From: an uncultured Paracoccaceae bacterium
GTDB lineage: Bacteria; Pseudomonadota; Alphaproteobacteria; Rhodobacterales; Rhodobacteraceae
Length of the DNA: 7,900 bases
Direction of reading: 5' to 3'
Assembly (NCBI GenBank): GCA_937927885.1
Contig: CALEZJ010000171.1
Coordinates: 1-7,900, forward strand
A program made the translations under genes and the position numbers. Position 1 is the first letter of the stretch. Each line of letters opens with the position of its first letter. The notes beneath the pieces were generated by a model that was not told the DNA's origin, did not search any database, and saw only the letters and a program-made list of their open reading frames with translations. This document shows positions 1 to 4,955 of this stretch, in pieces.

Positions 1-2
1 TC

Positions 3-1019
3 CTGGTCGACCACGAGGACCGCGAGAACGAGGGCGATCTGGTCATCCCCGCGCAGATGTGCACGCCCGAGGCGATCAACTTCATGGCCACCCACGGGCG
101 CGGGCTGATCTGCCTGTCGCTTCCGGGGCCGCGGATCGACGCGCTGGGCCTGCCGCTGATGTCGACGAACAACGCCTCGCGCCATGAAACCGCCTTTACC
201 GTGTCCATCGAGGCGCGCGAGGGGGTCACCACCGGCATTTCCGCCTATGACCGCGCCCGCACCGTCGCCGTGGCCATCGACCCGTCGAAAACCGGCGCCG
301 ATATCGCGACCCCCGGCCACATCTTTCCGCTGCGCGCGCGTGAGGGCGGCGTTCTGGTGCGCGCGGGCCATACCGAGGCGGCGGTGGATATCAGCCGGCT
401 GGCGGGGCTCAACCCCTCGGGCGTGATCTGCGAGATCATGAAGGACGATGGCGAAATGGCGCGGCTGCCCGATCTGGTCGCCTTCGCGCAAAAGCACAAT
501 CTGAAGATCGGCACGATCAGCGACCTGATCGCCTATCGGCGCCGCCACGACAATCTGGTGCGCGAAAGCGCGCAGCGCAGCGTGAAATCGGTGCATGGCG
601 GCACCTGGTCAATGCGGGTCTTCACCGACCAGACCCAGGGCTCCGAGCATGTCGTGCTCAGCATGGGCGATCTGGCCGACCCGGCGCCGGTACTGGTGCG
701 CATGCACGCGCTGAACCCGCTCGAGGACGTGCTGGGCATCGGCGAGGGCCATTCGGGCGACCTGCGCGGCGCGATGCGGCTGATCGCGGCCGAGGGGCGC
801 GGCGTGGTGGTGCTCTTGCGCGACACGCAGATGAAACTCGCGCTCGATGATGCCGCCTCGCCGCAGACCCTGCGCCAGTATGGTCTGGGGGCGCAGATCC
901 TTGCCGCCCTGGGCCTGCACCGCATCACGCTGGTGACGAATTCGCCCACCCCGCGCGTCATCGGCCTCGAAGCCTATGGCCTGTCCATCGCGGGCACCCG
1001 CCCGATCCCCAAGGAGTGA
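3..1019 (+). CDS. ribB: 3,4-dihydroxy-2-butanone-4-phosphate synthase fused to degenerate GTP cyclohydrolase II-like domain (RibBX-like), 5' partial
   Basis: The 5' end lies outside the window. The open frame is already running at base 3 and gives 338 visible residues, with roughly 30 N-terminal residues missing judged from E. coli RibB. The N-terminal half is a canonical DHBP synthase, which converts ribulose 5-phosphate to 3,4-dihydroxy-2-butanone 4-phosphate plus formate in riboflavin synthesis. It shows the acidic metal/substrate loop DHEDRENEGDL at visible residues 3-13, then THGRGL, ASRHETAFT and PGHIFPLRA..GGVLVRAGHTEA, and later CEIMKDDGEMAR. The C-terminal ~150 residues align in pattern with GTP cyclohydrolase II (HVVLSMGDL, LVRMH, YGLGAQIL, GLHRITLVTNSP, GLEAYG). 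However, the three zinc cysteines expected after LVRMH are absent, and so is QEGRGIGL. I infer that only the DHBP synthase half is an active enzyme, so GTP cyclohydrolase II must be supplied elsewhere. The gene sits immediately upstream of ribH, and its last codons contain the ribH Shine-Dalgarno sequence. Confidence 0.93.
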   Translation: MVDHEDRENEGDLVIPAQMCTPEAINFMATHGRGLICLSLPGPRIDALGLPLMSTNNASRHETAFTVSIEAREGVTTGISAYDRARTVAVAIDPSKTGADIATPGHIFPLRAREGGVLVRAGHTEAAVDISRLAGLNPSGVICEIMKDDGEMARLPDLVAFAQKHNLKIGTISDLIAYRRRHDNLVRESAQRSVKSVHGGTWSMRVFTDQTQGSEHVVLSMGDLADPAPVLVRMHALNPLEDVLGIGEGHSGDLRGAMRLIAAEGRGVVVLLRDTQMKLALDDAASPQTLRQYGLGAQILAALGLHRITLVTNSPTPRVIGLEAYGLSIAGTRPIPKE

Positions 1020-1022
1020 GCC

Positions 1023-1559
1023 ATGGCCGGAGCCAGCCACTATTCCCCGCCGCTTCCCGGCTTTGACAAGCCCGTCAAGGTGCTGATCGTCGTCGCCCCC
1101 TATTACCGCGACATCGCCGACCACCTGATCGCCGGCGCGCGCGCCACGCTGGACAAGGCCGGCGCCACGCATGATCTGGTCGAGGTCCCCGGCGCGCTCG
1201 AGGTGCCCACAGCCATCGGCCAGGCCTTCCGCATGGCGAATTTCGACGGCTTCGTGGCGCTGGGCTGCGTGATCCGCGGCGAGACCACGCATTACGACAC
1301 GGTCTGCAACGACTCGTCGCGCGCCATCACCCTGCTGGGCCTGCAAGGGGCCTGCATCGGCAACGGCATCCTGACGGTGGAAAACCACGCGCAGGCCGTG
1401 GTGCGCGCCGACCCCGCGCATCAGGACAAGGGCGGCGGCGCGGCCGCGGCGGCGCTGCACCTGATCGCGCTGGGCCGCCGCTGGACGCAACCGCGCGGCA
1501 CGGTGGGCTTTGGCCGGTCGGACACGATCCTGTTGGCCGAAAAGGGCACCCCGGCATGA
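1023..1559 (+). CDS. ribH: 6,7-dimethyl-8-ribityllumazine synthase
   Basis: This 178-residue cytoplasmic enzyme condenses 5-amino-6-ribitylamino-uracil with the butanone phosphate made by RibB, the penultimate step to riboflavin. The family signatures are present. They are VPGALEVPTAI at residues 55-65, GCVIRGETTHYDTV at 81-94 with the catalytic His at 90, and GNGILTVENHAQAVVRAD at 113-130 with the conserved phosphate-contacting Arg at about 128. HQDKGGGAAAAAL follows at 133-145. The ATG at 1023 is fixed by a strong AAGGAG at 1011-1016 with a six-base spacer that contains the stop codon of the upstream gene, so the two are likely translated together. The stop codon overlaps the nusB start as ATGA. 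The N-terminal aromatic/Asn pair usual in many lumazine synthases reads YY here (27-28), which I believe is normal in Rhodobacteraceae. The C-terminus is slightly long for the family. Confidence 0.96.
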   Translation: MAGASHYSPPLPGFDKPVKVLIVVAPYYRDIADHLIAGARATLDKAGATHDLVEVPGALEVPTAIGQAFRMANFDGFVALGCVIRGETTHYDTVCNDSSRAITLLGLQGACIGNGILTVENHAQAVVRADPAHQDKGGGAAAAALHLIALGRRWTQPRGTVGFGRSDTILLAEKGTPA

Positions 1560-2020
1560 GCGCCCCCGACAAACGCGCCCTGCGCTCGGCGGCGCGCTTC
1601 TATTCTGTGCAGGCGCTGTTCCAGATGGAATCCTCGGGCCAGTCGGTCGATCAGGTGCGCCGCGAGTTCGAGGCGCATCGCATCGGCGCCGAGGGTGACG
1701 AGGAAACCTGGGTCGAGGCCGATGTCGCGCTCTTCCGCCGACTGGTCGACATGGCGGTCGACAATCAGGCCCGCATCGACCAGTTGACCGATCGTGCGCT
1801 GGTGGCGAAATGGCCCATCGCGCGCATCGACCCGACGCTGCGCGCCCTCTTTCGCGCGGCCGGGGCGGAACTGGTGGAAACCGATACCCCGCCGCGCGTC
1901 ATCATCACCGAATTCGTGCAGATCGCGCAGGCGTTCTTCCCCGAAGGGCGCGAGGCCAAATTCGTCAATGCGGTGCTGGACCACATGGCGCGCGAGGTCC
2001 GCCCCGAGGCCTTTGCCTGA
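1556..2020 (+). CDS. nusB: transcription antitermination factor NusB
   Basis: This 154-residue all-alpha RNA-binding protein pairs with NusE (ribosomal protein S10) at boxA sites and supports antitermination of rRNA operons. Visible signatures are the N-terminal RSAARFYSVQALFQME (10-25), where the family has R..AR..AVQ.LYQ, and W-PIARIDPTLRALFRAAGAEL (86-106). These are followed by PPRVIITEFVQIAQAFFPE (112-130) and KFVNAVLDHMAREV (135-148). The start codon overlaps the ribH stop (ATGA at 1556-1559). A weak AAAAGGG lies nine bases upstream, so translation is probably coupled to ribH. The order ribB-ribH-nusB is the classical alphaproteobacterial arrangement. The length is normal for the family and no motif is missing. 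Confidence 0.95.
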   Translation: MSAPDKRALRSAARFYSVQALFQMESSGQSVDQVRREFEAHRIGAEGDEETWVEADVALFRRLVDMAVDNQARIDQLTDRALVAKWPIARIDPTLRALFRAAGAELVETDTPPRVIITEFVQIAQAFFPEGREAKFVNAVLDHMAREVRPEAFA

Positions 2021-2037
2021 GGGCGTTCAGCCCTCGG
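2017..2037. terminator. stem-loop spanning both stop codons of convergent genes
   Basis: GAGGGC (2019-2024), loop GTTCA and GCCCTC (2030-2035) form a perfect 6-bp stem. It extends by one T.G wobble and one C-G pair to 2017 and 2037. The structure includes the nusB stop (2018-2020) and the stop of the - strand gene (2027-2029), so it could act in both directions. No U-tract follows on either side, so intrinsic termination is uncertain. Confidence 0.35.
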
Positions 2038-2506
2038 CGGGCAGTGCCAGCCAGCCGACCATGAAATCGCGCACCGCGACGGGCGGGCACATCTGCGGAT
2101 AGCTGAGGTTCTGTGCACCGGTGGCGATGGTGACCGACATCGCCATCAGATGCCCCTGATCGTCGCGGAAGAATTCGGTGACGGTCGGGAAATCCTCGAC
2201 TCCGGCGTCCGAATAGAGCCGCGTCATGCAATCGGCATAGCCGTCCTCGACATGGCAGACCTTTTCGCTGTCGATCACCATGCGGTCGCGCCCCTCCTCG
2301 ACATCGGCAAGAAAACTGACGTTGCTGCCGTCCTCCAGCACCAGCGACATGCCGTGCCGGCACAGGTCGGCCAGCGCCTCGGTGGACAGGGCCGGTTCGT
2401 GTGGAAAGATCCAGAACCCGGGGGTCAGGGCGTCCCGCGCCTGTGCGGCGGGGGCGGTCAGCAGGGCAACCAGGGTGCAGGCGACGAGGGGGCGGGTGCG
2501 GGGCAT
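2027..2506 (-). CDS. small secreted protein of unknown function with four mature cysteines
   Basis: The product has 159 residues. The start at 2506 is chosen because the protein then opens with a textbook Sec signal peptide: Arg at 3 and 5, hydrophobic core LVACTLVALLTAPA, and AQA at 21-23 before a probable cleavage site. An AAAGGAG (2513-2519) lies six bases upstream. The same frame stays open upstream to 2746, but that extension reads as Pro/Gly/Arg-rich non-coding DNA. The mature protein is about 136 residues. It is acidic, with Cys at 49, 84, 93 and 140, which could form two disulfides in the periplasm. Visible stretches include LTPGFWIFPHEP (27-38), MSLVLEDGSNVSFLADV (53-69) and a C-terminal VAVRDFMVGWLALPAEG. 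No transmembrane segment follows the signal peptide, and no lipobox or catalytic motif is seen. I do not recognise the family. Its stop is six bases from that of nusB, facing it, and it diverges from the transporter gene. Confidence 0.8.
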   Translation of the reverse strand: MPRTRPLVACTLVALLTAPAAQARDALTPGFWIFPHEPALSTEALADLCRHGMSLVLEDGSNVSFLADVEEGRDRMVIDSEKVCHVEDGYADCMTRLYSDAGVEDFPTVTEFFRDDQGHLMAMSVTIATGAQNLSYPQMCPPVAVRDFMVGWLALPAEG

Positions 2507-2557
2507 GGCGGTCTCCTTTGCTGGTGCCCATCCTGTCACGCCGGGCCGCGCCGCGCG

Positions 2558-2571
2558 GTTCCCACGGGAAC
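2558..2571. repeat. inverted repeat GTTCCC-AC-GGGAAC, possible operator
   Basis: This is a perfect 6-2-6 dyad in the divergent gap between the secreted-protein gene (start 2506) and the transporter gene. It lies about 50 bases upstream of the former and 49 bases before the promoter-like -35 of the latter. The short central spacer favours a protein-binding site over an RNA hairpin. No regulator gene is adjacent, so the function is inference. Confidence 0.35.
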
Positions 2572-2619
2572 AGCCGCCGCCGAACGGCCCGCGCCCGGGC
2601 GTCGGCGGGGGCTGCCCCC

Positions 2620-2649
2620 TTGCCGCCGGCCCGGCGCTGAGGGTATGAT
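2620..2649 (+). promoter_or_regulatory. sigma70-type promoter candidate for the DMT transporter gene
   Basis: TTGCCG at 2620-2625, an 18-base spacer and TATGAT at 2644-2649 (one mismatch to TATAAT) give the best promoter match in this gap. Transcription would begin near 2656. That lies inside the longer GTG-initiated reading of the transporter and favours the ATG at 2680. A short GGGGG-CTG-CCCCC dyad (2607-2619) abuts the -35. Confidence 0.5.
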
Positions 2650-2679
2650 AGCGTGAACATCCTGACGCCCGGACCCTCC

Positions 2680-3681
2680 ATGCCTTCGCCCGCCCAAACG
2701 GACCCGGTCCGCCAACCTTCCGGGCCGCTGGGCCCCGTTCTGGCACTGATCGGCTTTGCCTGTTACGCCACCCATGACGTGCTGATCCGCATTCTGGGCG
2801 AGACCTATTCGGTCCTGCAGATCATGTTCTACATGGGGCTGCTGAGCTTTCCGATGCTGGTGGTCGTGCTGATCCGCGACCGCGAACCGGGAACCCTGCG
2901 TGCCGTGCATCCCTGGTGGATGGCGCTGCGCACGGTGTCGGTGGTGGTGTCGGCGGCCTGCGCCTTTTATGCCTTCACCGTCCTGCCGCTGGCGCAGGTC
3001 TATACGGTCCTGTTCGCCGCCCCGCTGATGATCACGCTCATGGCCATCCCGATGCTGGGCGAAAAGGTGGGGCTGCACCGGGGGCTTGCGGTGGTCATCG
3101 GACTTCTGGGCGTGCTGGTCGTGTTCCGGCCGGGCTCGGGCGAATTCGCGCTGGGTCACCTGGCGGCGCTGGTCGGGGCCACCCTGTCGGCGCTAAACTC
3201 GGTCGTGCTGCGCAAGATCGGCCGCGACGAGCGCAGCGTGGTGATGATCCTCTATCCGATGCTCGCCAACGTCGTGGTGATGGGGGCCAGCCTGCCGCTG
3301 GTCTACGTGCCGATGCAACTGCCGCATCTGGCGGTGGTCGGGGTGATCGCCCTGTTGTCGCTCTTGGCGATGCAACTGACCATCGTCGCCTACCGCAAGG
3401 CCGAGGCGGCGCTGGTCGCGCCGATGCAATATTCGCAGATCCTCTGGGCGGTGCTGTTTGGCGCGGTGCTGTTTGGCGAATCGCCGGATGGCTGGACGCT
3501 GGCGGGGGCGGTGCTGATCATCGCCTCGGGGCTCTATATCGTGTTCCGCGAGGCGCGGCGCGGGGTTTCCACCAACCGCCCGGTCTCGCGCACAAGGGCG
3601 CGCGGGGAATCGGTGGCGGCCCCCCGCCCGCTGATCGTCGAAGAGGGGCGCGACGACGCGAGCGACGGGGGCAGCAGATAA
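2680..3681 (+). CDS. DMT superfamily (EamA) ten-TM transporter
   Basis: This inner-membrane protein has 333 residues from the ATG at 2680. It carries two tandem EamA domains at roughly 18-149 and 161-288, each with about five hydrophobic helices, the usual layout of drug/metabolite transporters. Family-like signatures are FYAFTVLPLAQVYTVLFAAPL (about 96-116) with LGEKVG closing the first repeat, and APMQYSQILWAVLFGAVLFGE (about 247-267) with ASGLYIVFRE in the last helix. The ~40-residue tail after the last helix is hydrophilic and rich in Arg, Asp and Gly, presumably cytoplasmic. The substrate cannot be read from the sequence; relatives export amino acids, metabolites or S-adenosylmethionine. 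An alternative GTG start at 2653 adds nine residues and has a weak GAGGG ten to eleven bases upstream. I prefer 2680 because the promoter candidate would start transcription after the GTG, and a GGA lies six bases before the ATG. The gene appears monocistronic and ends about 50 bases before tRNA-Pro. Confidence 0.9.
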   Translation: MPSPAQTDPVRQPSGPLGPVLALIGFACYATHDVLIRILGETYSVLQIMFYMGLLSFPMLVVVLIRDREPGTLRAVHPWWMALRTVSVVVSAACAFYAFTVLPLAQVYTVLFAAPLMITLMAIPMLGEKVGLHRGLAVVIGLLGVLVVFRPGSGEFALGHLAALVGATLSALNSVVLRKIGRDERSVVMILYPMLANVVVMGASLPLVYVPMQLPHLAVVGVIALLSLLAMQLTIVAYRKAEAALVAPMQYSQILWAVLFGAVLFGESPDGWTLAGAVLIIASGLYIVFREARRGVSTNRPVSRTRARGESVAAPRPLIVEEGRDDASDGGSR

Positions 3682-3695
3682 GCTGCGGATGCCCC

Positions 3696-3722
3696 TTGCA
3701 AAGCCCGGCGCGGCGCGCTAAT
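3696..3722 (+). promoter_or_regulatory. weak promoter candidate for tRNA-Pro
   Basis: TTGCAA (3696-3701) is followed by GCTAAT (3717-3722, four of six matches to TATAAT) at a short 15-base spacing, or TAATCC (3719-3724) at 17. Either would start transcription a few bases before the mature tRNA at 3736. The match is modest. The tRNA might instead be read from the transporter promoter. Confidence 0.35.
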
Positions 3723-3735
3723 CCGCCCGCACGGT

Positions 3736-3812
3736 CGGAGTGTAGCTCAGTCTGGTAGAGCACTGTCTTCGGGAGGCAGGGGCCGGAGGTTCAAATCCTC
3801 TCACTCCGACCA
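3736..3812 (+). tRNA. tRNA-Pro, anticodon CGG, with encoded CCA
   Basis: The 77-base cloverleaf is complete. The acceptor CGGAGTG (3736-3742) pairs perfectly with CACTCCG (3802-3808), and the D stem is GCTC/GAGC. The anticodon stem is CTGTC/GGCAG with loop TTCGGGA, putting anticodon CGG at 3770-3772, which reads proline codon CCG. The five-base variable region is GGGCC. The T arm is GGAGG, loop TTCAAAT, then CCTCT with one terminal wobble. The discriminator A at 3809 is followed by genomic CCA at 3810-3812. The loop base following the anticodon is G37, as expected for proline tRNAs. CCG is a common codon in this GC-rich DNA. Confidence 0.97.
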
Positions 3813-4303
3813 ATATTCCCAACACCTTAGCGATTGTTTCGCCATTCCTTGTTGTGGTGCAGATTGTGCCGGCGCACAGGTTGCGCCCGATTGCGCCCGG
3901 GCGCCAAGGGAAAACGTCATCCTCTGGCGCATGTCCTGCCGTCGTTGCGCCCCGTCTGCAAGCCTCCCGCGCGCAGCGTCTTGCGGTGGCGAAGGCGTGC
4001 CGTCATCAGCACGGCGCCTGTGCGGGCGCTGGCGGTGGGTCGCAAGGTGGTGAACCGGGGCTGGACCCGCGGGGATTGGACGCGCGGCGTCAGACGCGAC
4101 AGGCGGTTGGCCACACCTGAAATAGCTCTTTCTCAGCGAAGGGTGGAACCTTGTCCCTGATGCACGGTCCGGAGGCACCACATGGCACACAGACCGCTCT
4201 TCCAGCACCCCGCAGGGCATTCGGGCGCGCTGTGATTACAGCTTGAACGCTGACCGATCCGGCGATCTTGTAGGCTCTCGTCAAGACAATAGAGGGCAAC
4301 TCG
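3813..4303. other. 491-base stretch without a convincing gene, downstream of tRNA-Pro
   Basis: The first ~40 bases are AT-rich compared with the rest of the window. Open frames on both strands are short, Arg/Pro-rich, lack ribosome-binding sites and match no family I know. One - strand frame even runs into the tRNA. A 10-base near-tandem repeat and a 12-bp palindrome sit at 3881-3904. The last 100 bases hold the leader of the lipoprotein gene. A decayed coding remnant or an unrecognised RNA cannot be excluded. Confidence 0.5.
3881..3904. repeat. tandem 10-mer TTGCGCCCG(A/G) and overlapping 12-bp palindrome
   Basis: TTGCGCCCGA (3881-3890) is repeated at once as TTGCGCCCGG (3891-3900). The second copy runs into the palindrome GCGCCCGGGCGC (3893-3904). 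This is directly visible. In GC-rich DNA such a palindrome can arise by chance, so no function is claimed. Confidence 0.5.
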
Positions 4304-4306
4304 TTG
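4291..4306 (+). promoter_or_regulatory. Shine-Dalgarno that fixes a TTG start codon
   Basis: AGAGGG at 4291-4296 lies seven bases before TTG at 4304. The in-frame codons upstream contain no ATG, GTG or TTG back to a TAG at 4271-4273. The next in-frame ATG (4376) falls just after the lipobox cysteine. TTG is therefore the only start that keeps the signal peptide. Confidence 0.7.
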
Positions 4307-4741
4307 AATCGAAATCGAACCCACCGTCGACCTGCGATCTGTGCGGTATTGTCCCTGGTTGCGCTGGCTGGCTGCATGATCGATGACAGCTCGATCCAGC
4401 CGTTAACCCCCACCCCGGTTTCCGCCGCAGTCCCGATGTCCGGATTTGGTGTCGCTTGGCCGGGCATGAGCCAGCCTGATCCGAATGCCCTCAGCGGCAA
4501 CTGGACTGTCCGCGAAAGCGGGACCATCGGCAGTTGCCAGATCCTGTTGCGGCCGATCCAGGGGCGCGACTATGGGGATGCCGCCAGCTTCGGTTGCTTT
4601 GGAGCGCTGTTCAACACCTCACGCTGGGCCGTGCAAGGCAACACGATCACACTCTACAACCTCACCCGCGAACCCATTGCCACGCTGTGGATCACCGCAC
4701 CCAACCGGATGGAAGGCGGAAGCTACATATTGAGCCGCTGA
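4304..4741 (+). CDS. outer-membrane lipoprotein with Inh/Omp19-like (AprI-type) domain
   Basis: The 145-residue product starts at a TTG with a good ribosome-binding site. The N-terminus is a lipoprotein signal: basic residues to position 9, hydrophobic AICAVLSLVALAG, and lipobox LAGC with the acylated Cys at 24. Residue +2 is Met, not Asp, so outer-membrane sorting is expected. A Pro/Ser-rich linker (about 29-60) leads to a beta-rich domain at ~62-143. Its pattern fits the Inh/AprI family: LSGNWTVRESG, Cys at 78 and 98 as a likely disulfide, SRWAVQGNTITLYN, an IATLWI strand and a closing EGGSYILSR. Known members are periplasmic inhibitors of metalloproteases (AprI/Inh) and Brucella Omp19. Inhibitory activity here is inference; no target protease gene is in the window. 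Codon use (TTA, GGA, TCC, GCA, GGT) is less G/C-biased than in neighbouring genes, which suggests transfer or weak expression. It stands alone downstream of tRNA-Pro. Confidence 0.75.
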   Translation: MNRNRTHRRPAICAVLSLVALAGCMIDDSSIQPLTPTPVSAAVPMSGFGVAWPGMSQPDPNALSGNWTVRESGTIGSCQILLRPIQGRDYGDAASFGCFGALFNTSRWAVQGNTITLYNLTREPIATLWITAPNRMEGGSYILSR

Positions 4742-4912
4742 GGGCAAGGCGTCACTCACCAACCAGGAGCTGGCTGACACTGGGCGTCCAAAAGGGCGCG
4801 CGGATCGGCACCCGGTCTTGACCGACCGGATGGCCGAGATCAGGGCCCGCGCTGGCGGAGCTTCCAGATGGCCGAGCGTCGCCTCGGGCCTTCGCGCGTC
4901 TTGCCTTTGCCT

Positions 4913-4940
4913 CGCGTGAACGCGCTTGCGCGGGCTTTTC
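4913..4940 (+). terminator. possible terminator between convergent lipoprotein and USP genes
   Basis: Two alternative short hairpins share an arm: CGCG-TGAA-CGCG (4913-4924) and the dyad CGCGCTTGCGCG (4921-4932). On the + strand they are followed by GGGC and TTTT (4936-4939), weakly like an intrinsic terminator. It sits 170 bases after the lipoprotein stop and just past the end of the USP gene. The rest of 4742-4955 holds no gene I can support. It does contain a separate dyad CCGGTC-TTGACC-GACCGG (4812-4829) and two copies of GATGGCCGAG (4829 and 4867). Confidence 0.3.
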
Positions 4941-4955
4941 TGCAGGATGTCGCCG

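Noticed and set aside
609..1490. Long - strand open frame of 293 codons across ribB and ribH
   Set aside because: It is antisense to two clearly conserved genes. Its His/Arg/Gly/Ala-rich low-complexity translation is typical of a reverse-frame shadow in GC-rich DNA.
1421..1984. - strand open frame of 187 codons over ribH and nusB
   Set aside because: It is a reverse shadow of nusB, with no ribosome-binding site or family signature.
2507..2746. N-terminal extension of the secreted protein to 2746
   Set aside because: It would bury the signal peptide behind ~80 Gly/Pro/Arg-rich residues and overlap the transporter start. The ribosome-binding site at 2513-2519 supports 2506.
3801..4220. - strand 139-codon open frame ending inside the tRNA
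   Set aside because: It overlaps the tRNA-Pro gene, is Arg/Pro/Gln-rich, and has no ribosome-binding site or recognisable domain.
4090..4527. - strand 145-codon open frame antisense to the lipoprotein
   Set aside because: The + strand reading has a lipobox, a ribosome-binding site and domain-like cysteines. This frame has none of these.
4752..4767. Possible att-like echo of the tRNA 3' end (TCACTCACCAACCA)
   Set aside because: It matches the tRNA end only with gaps over about a dozen bases, and no integrase gene is present.
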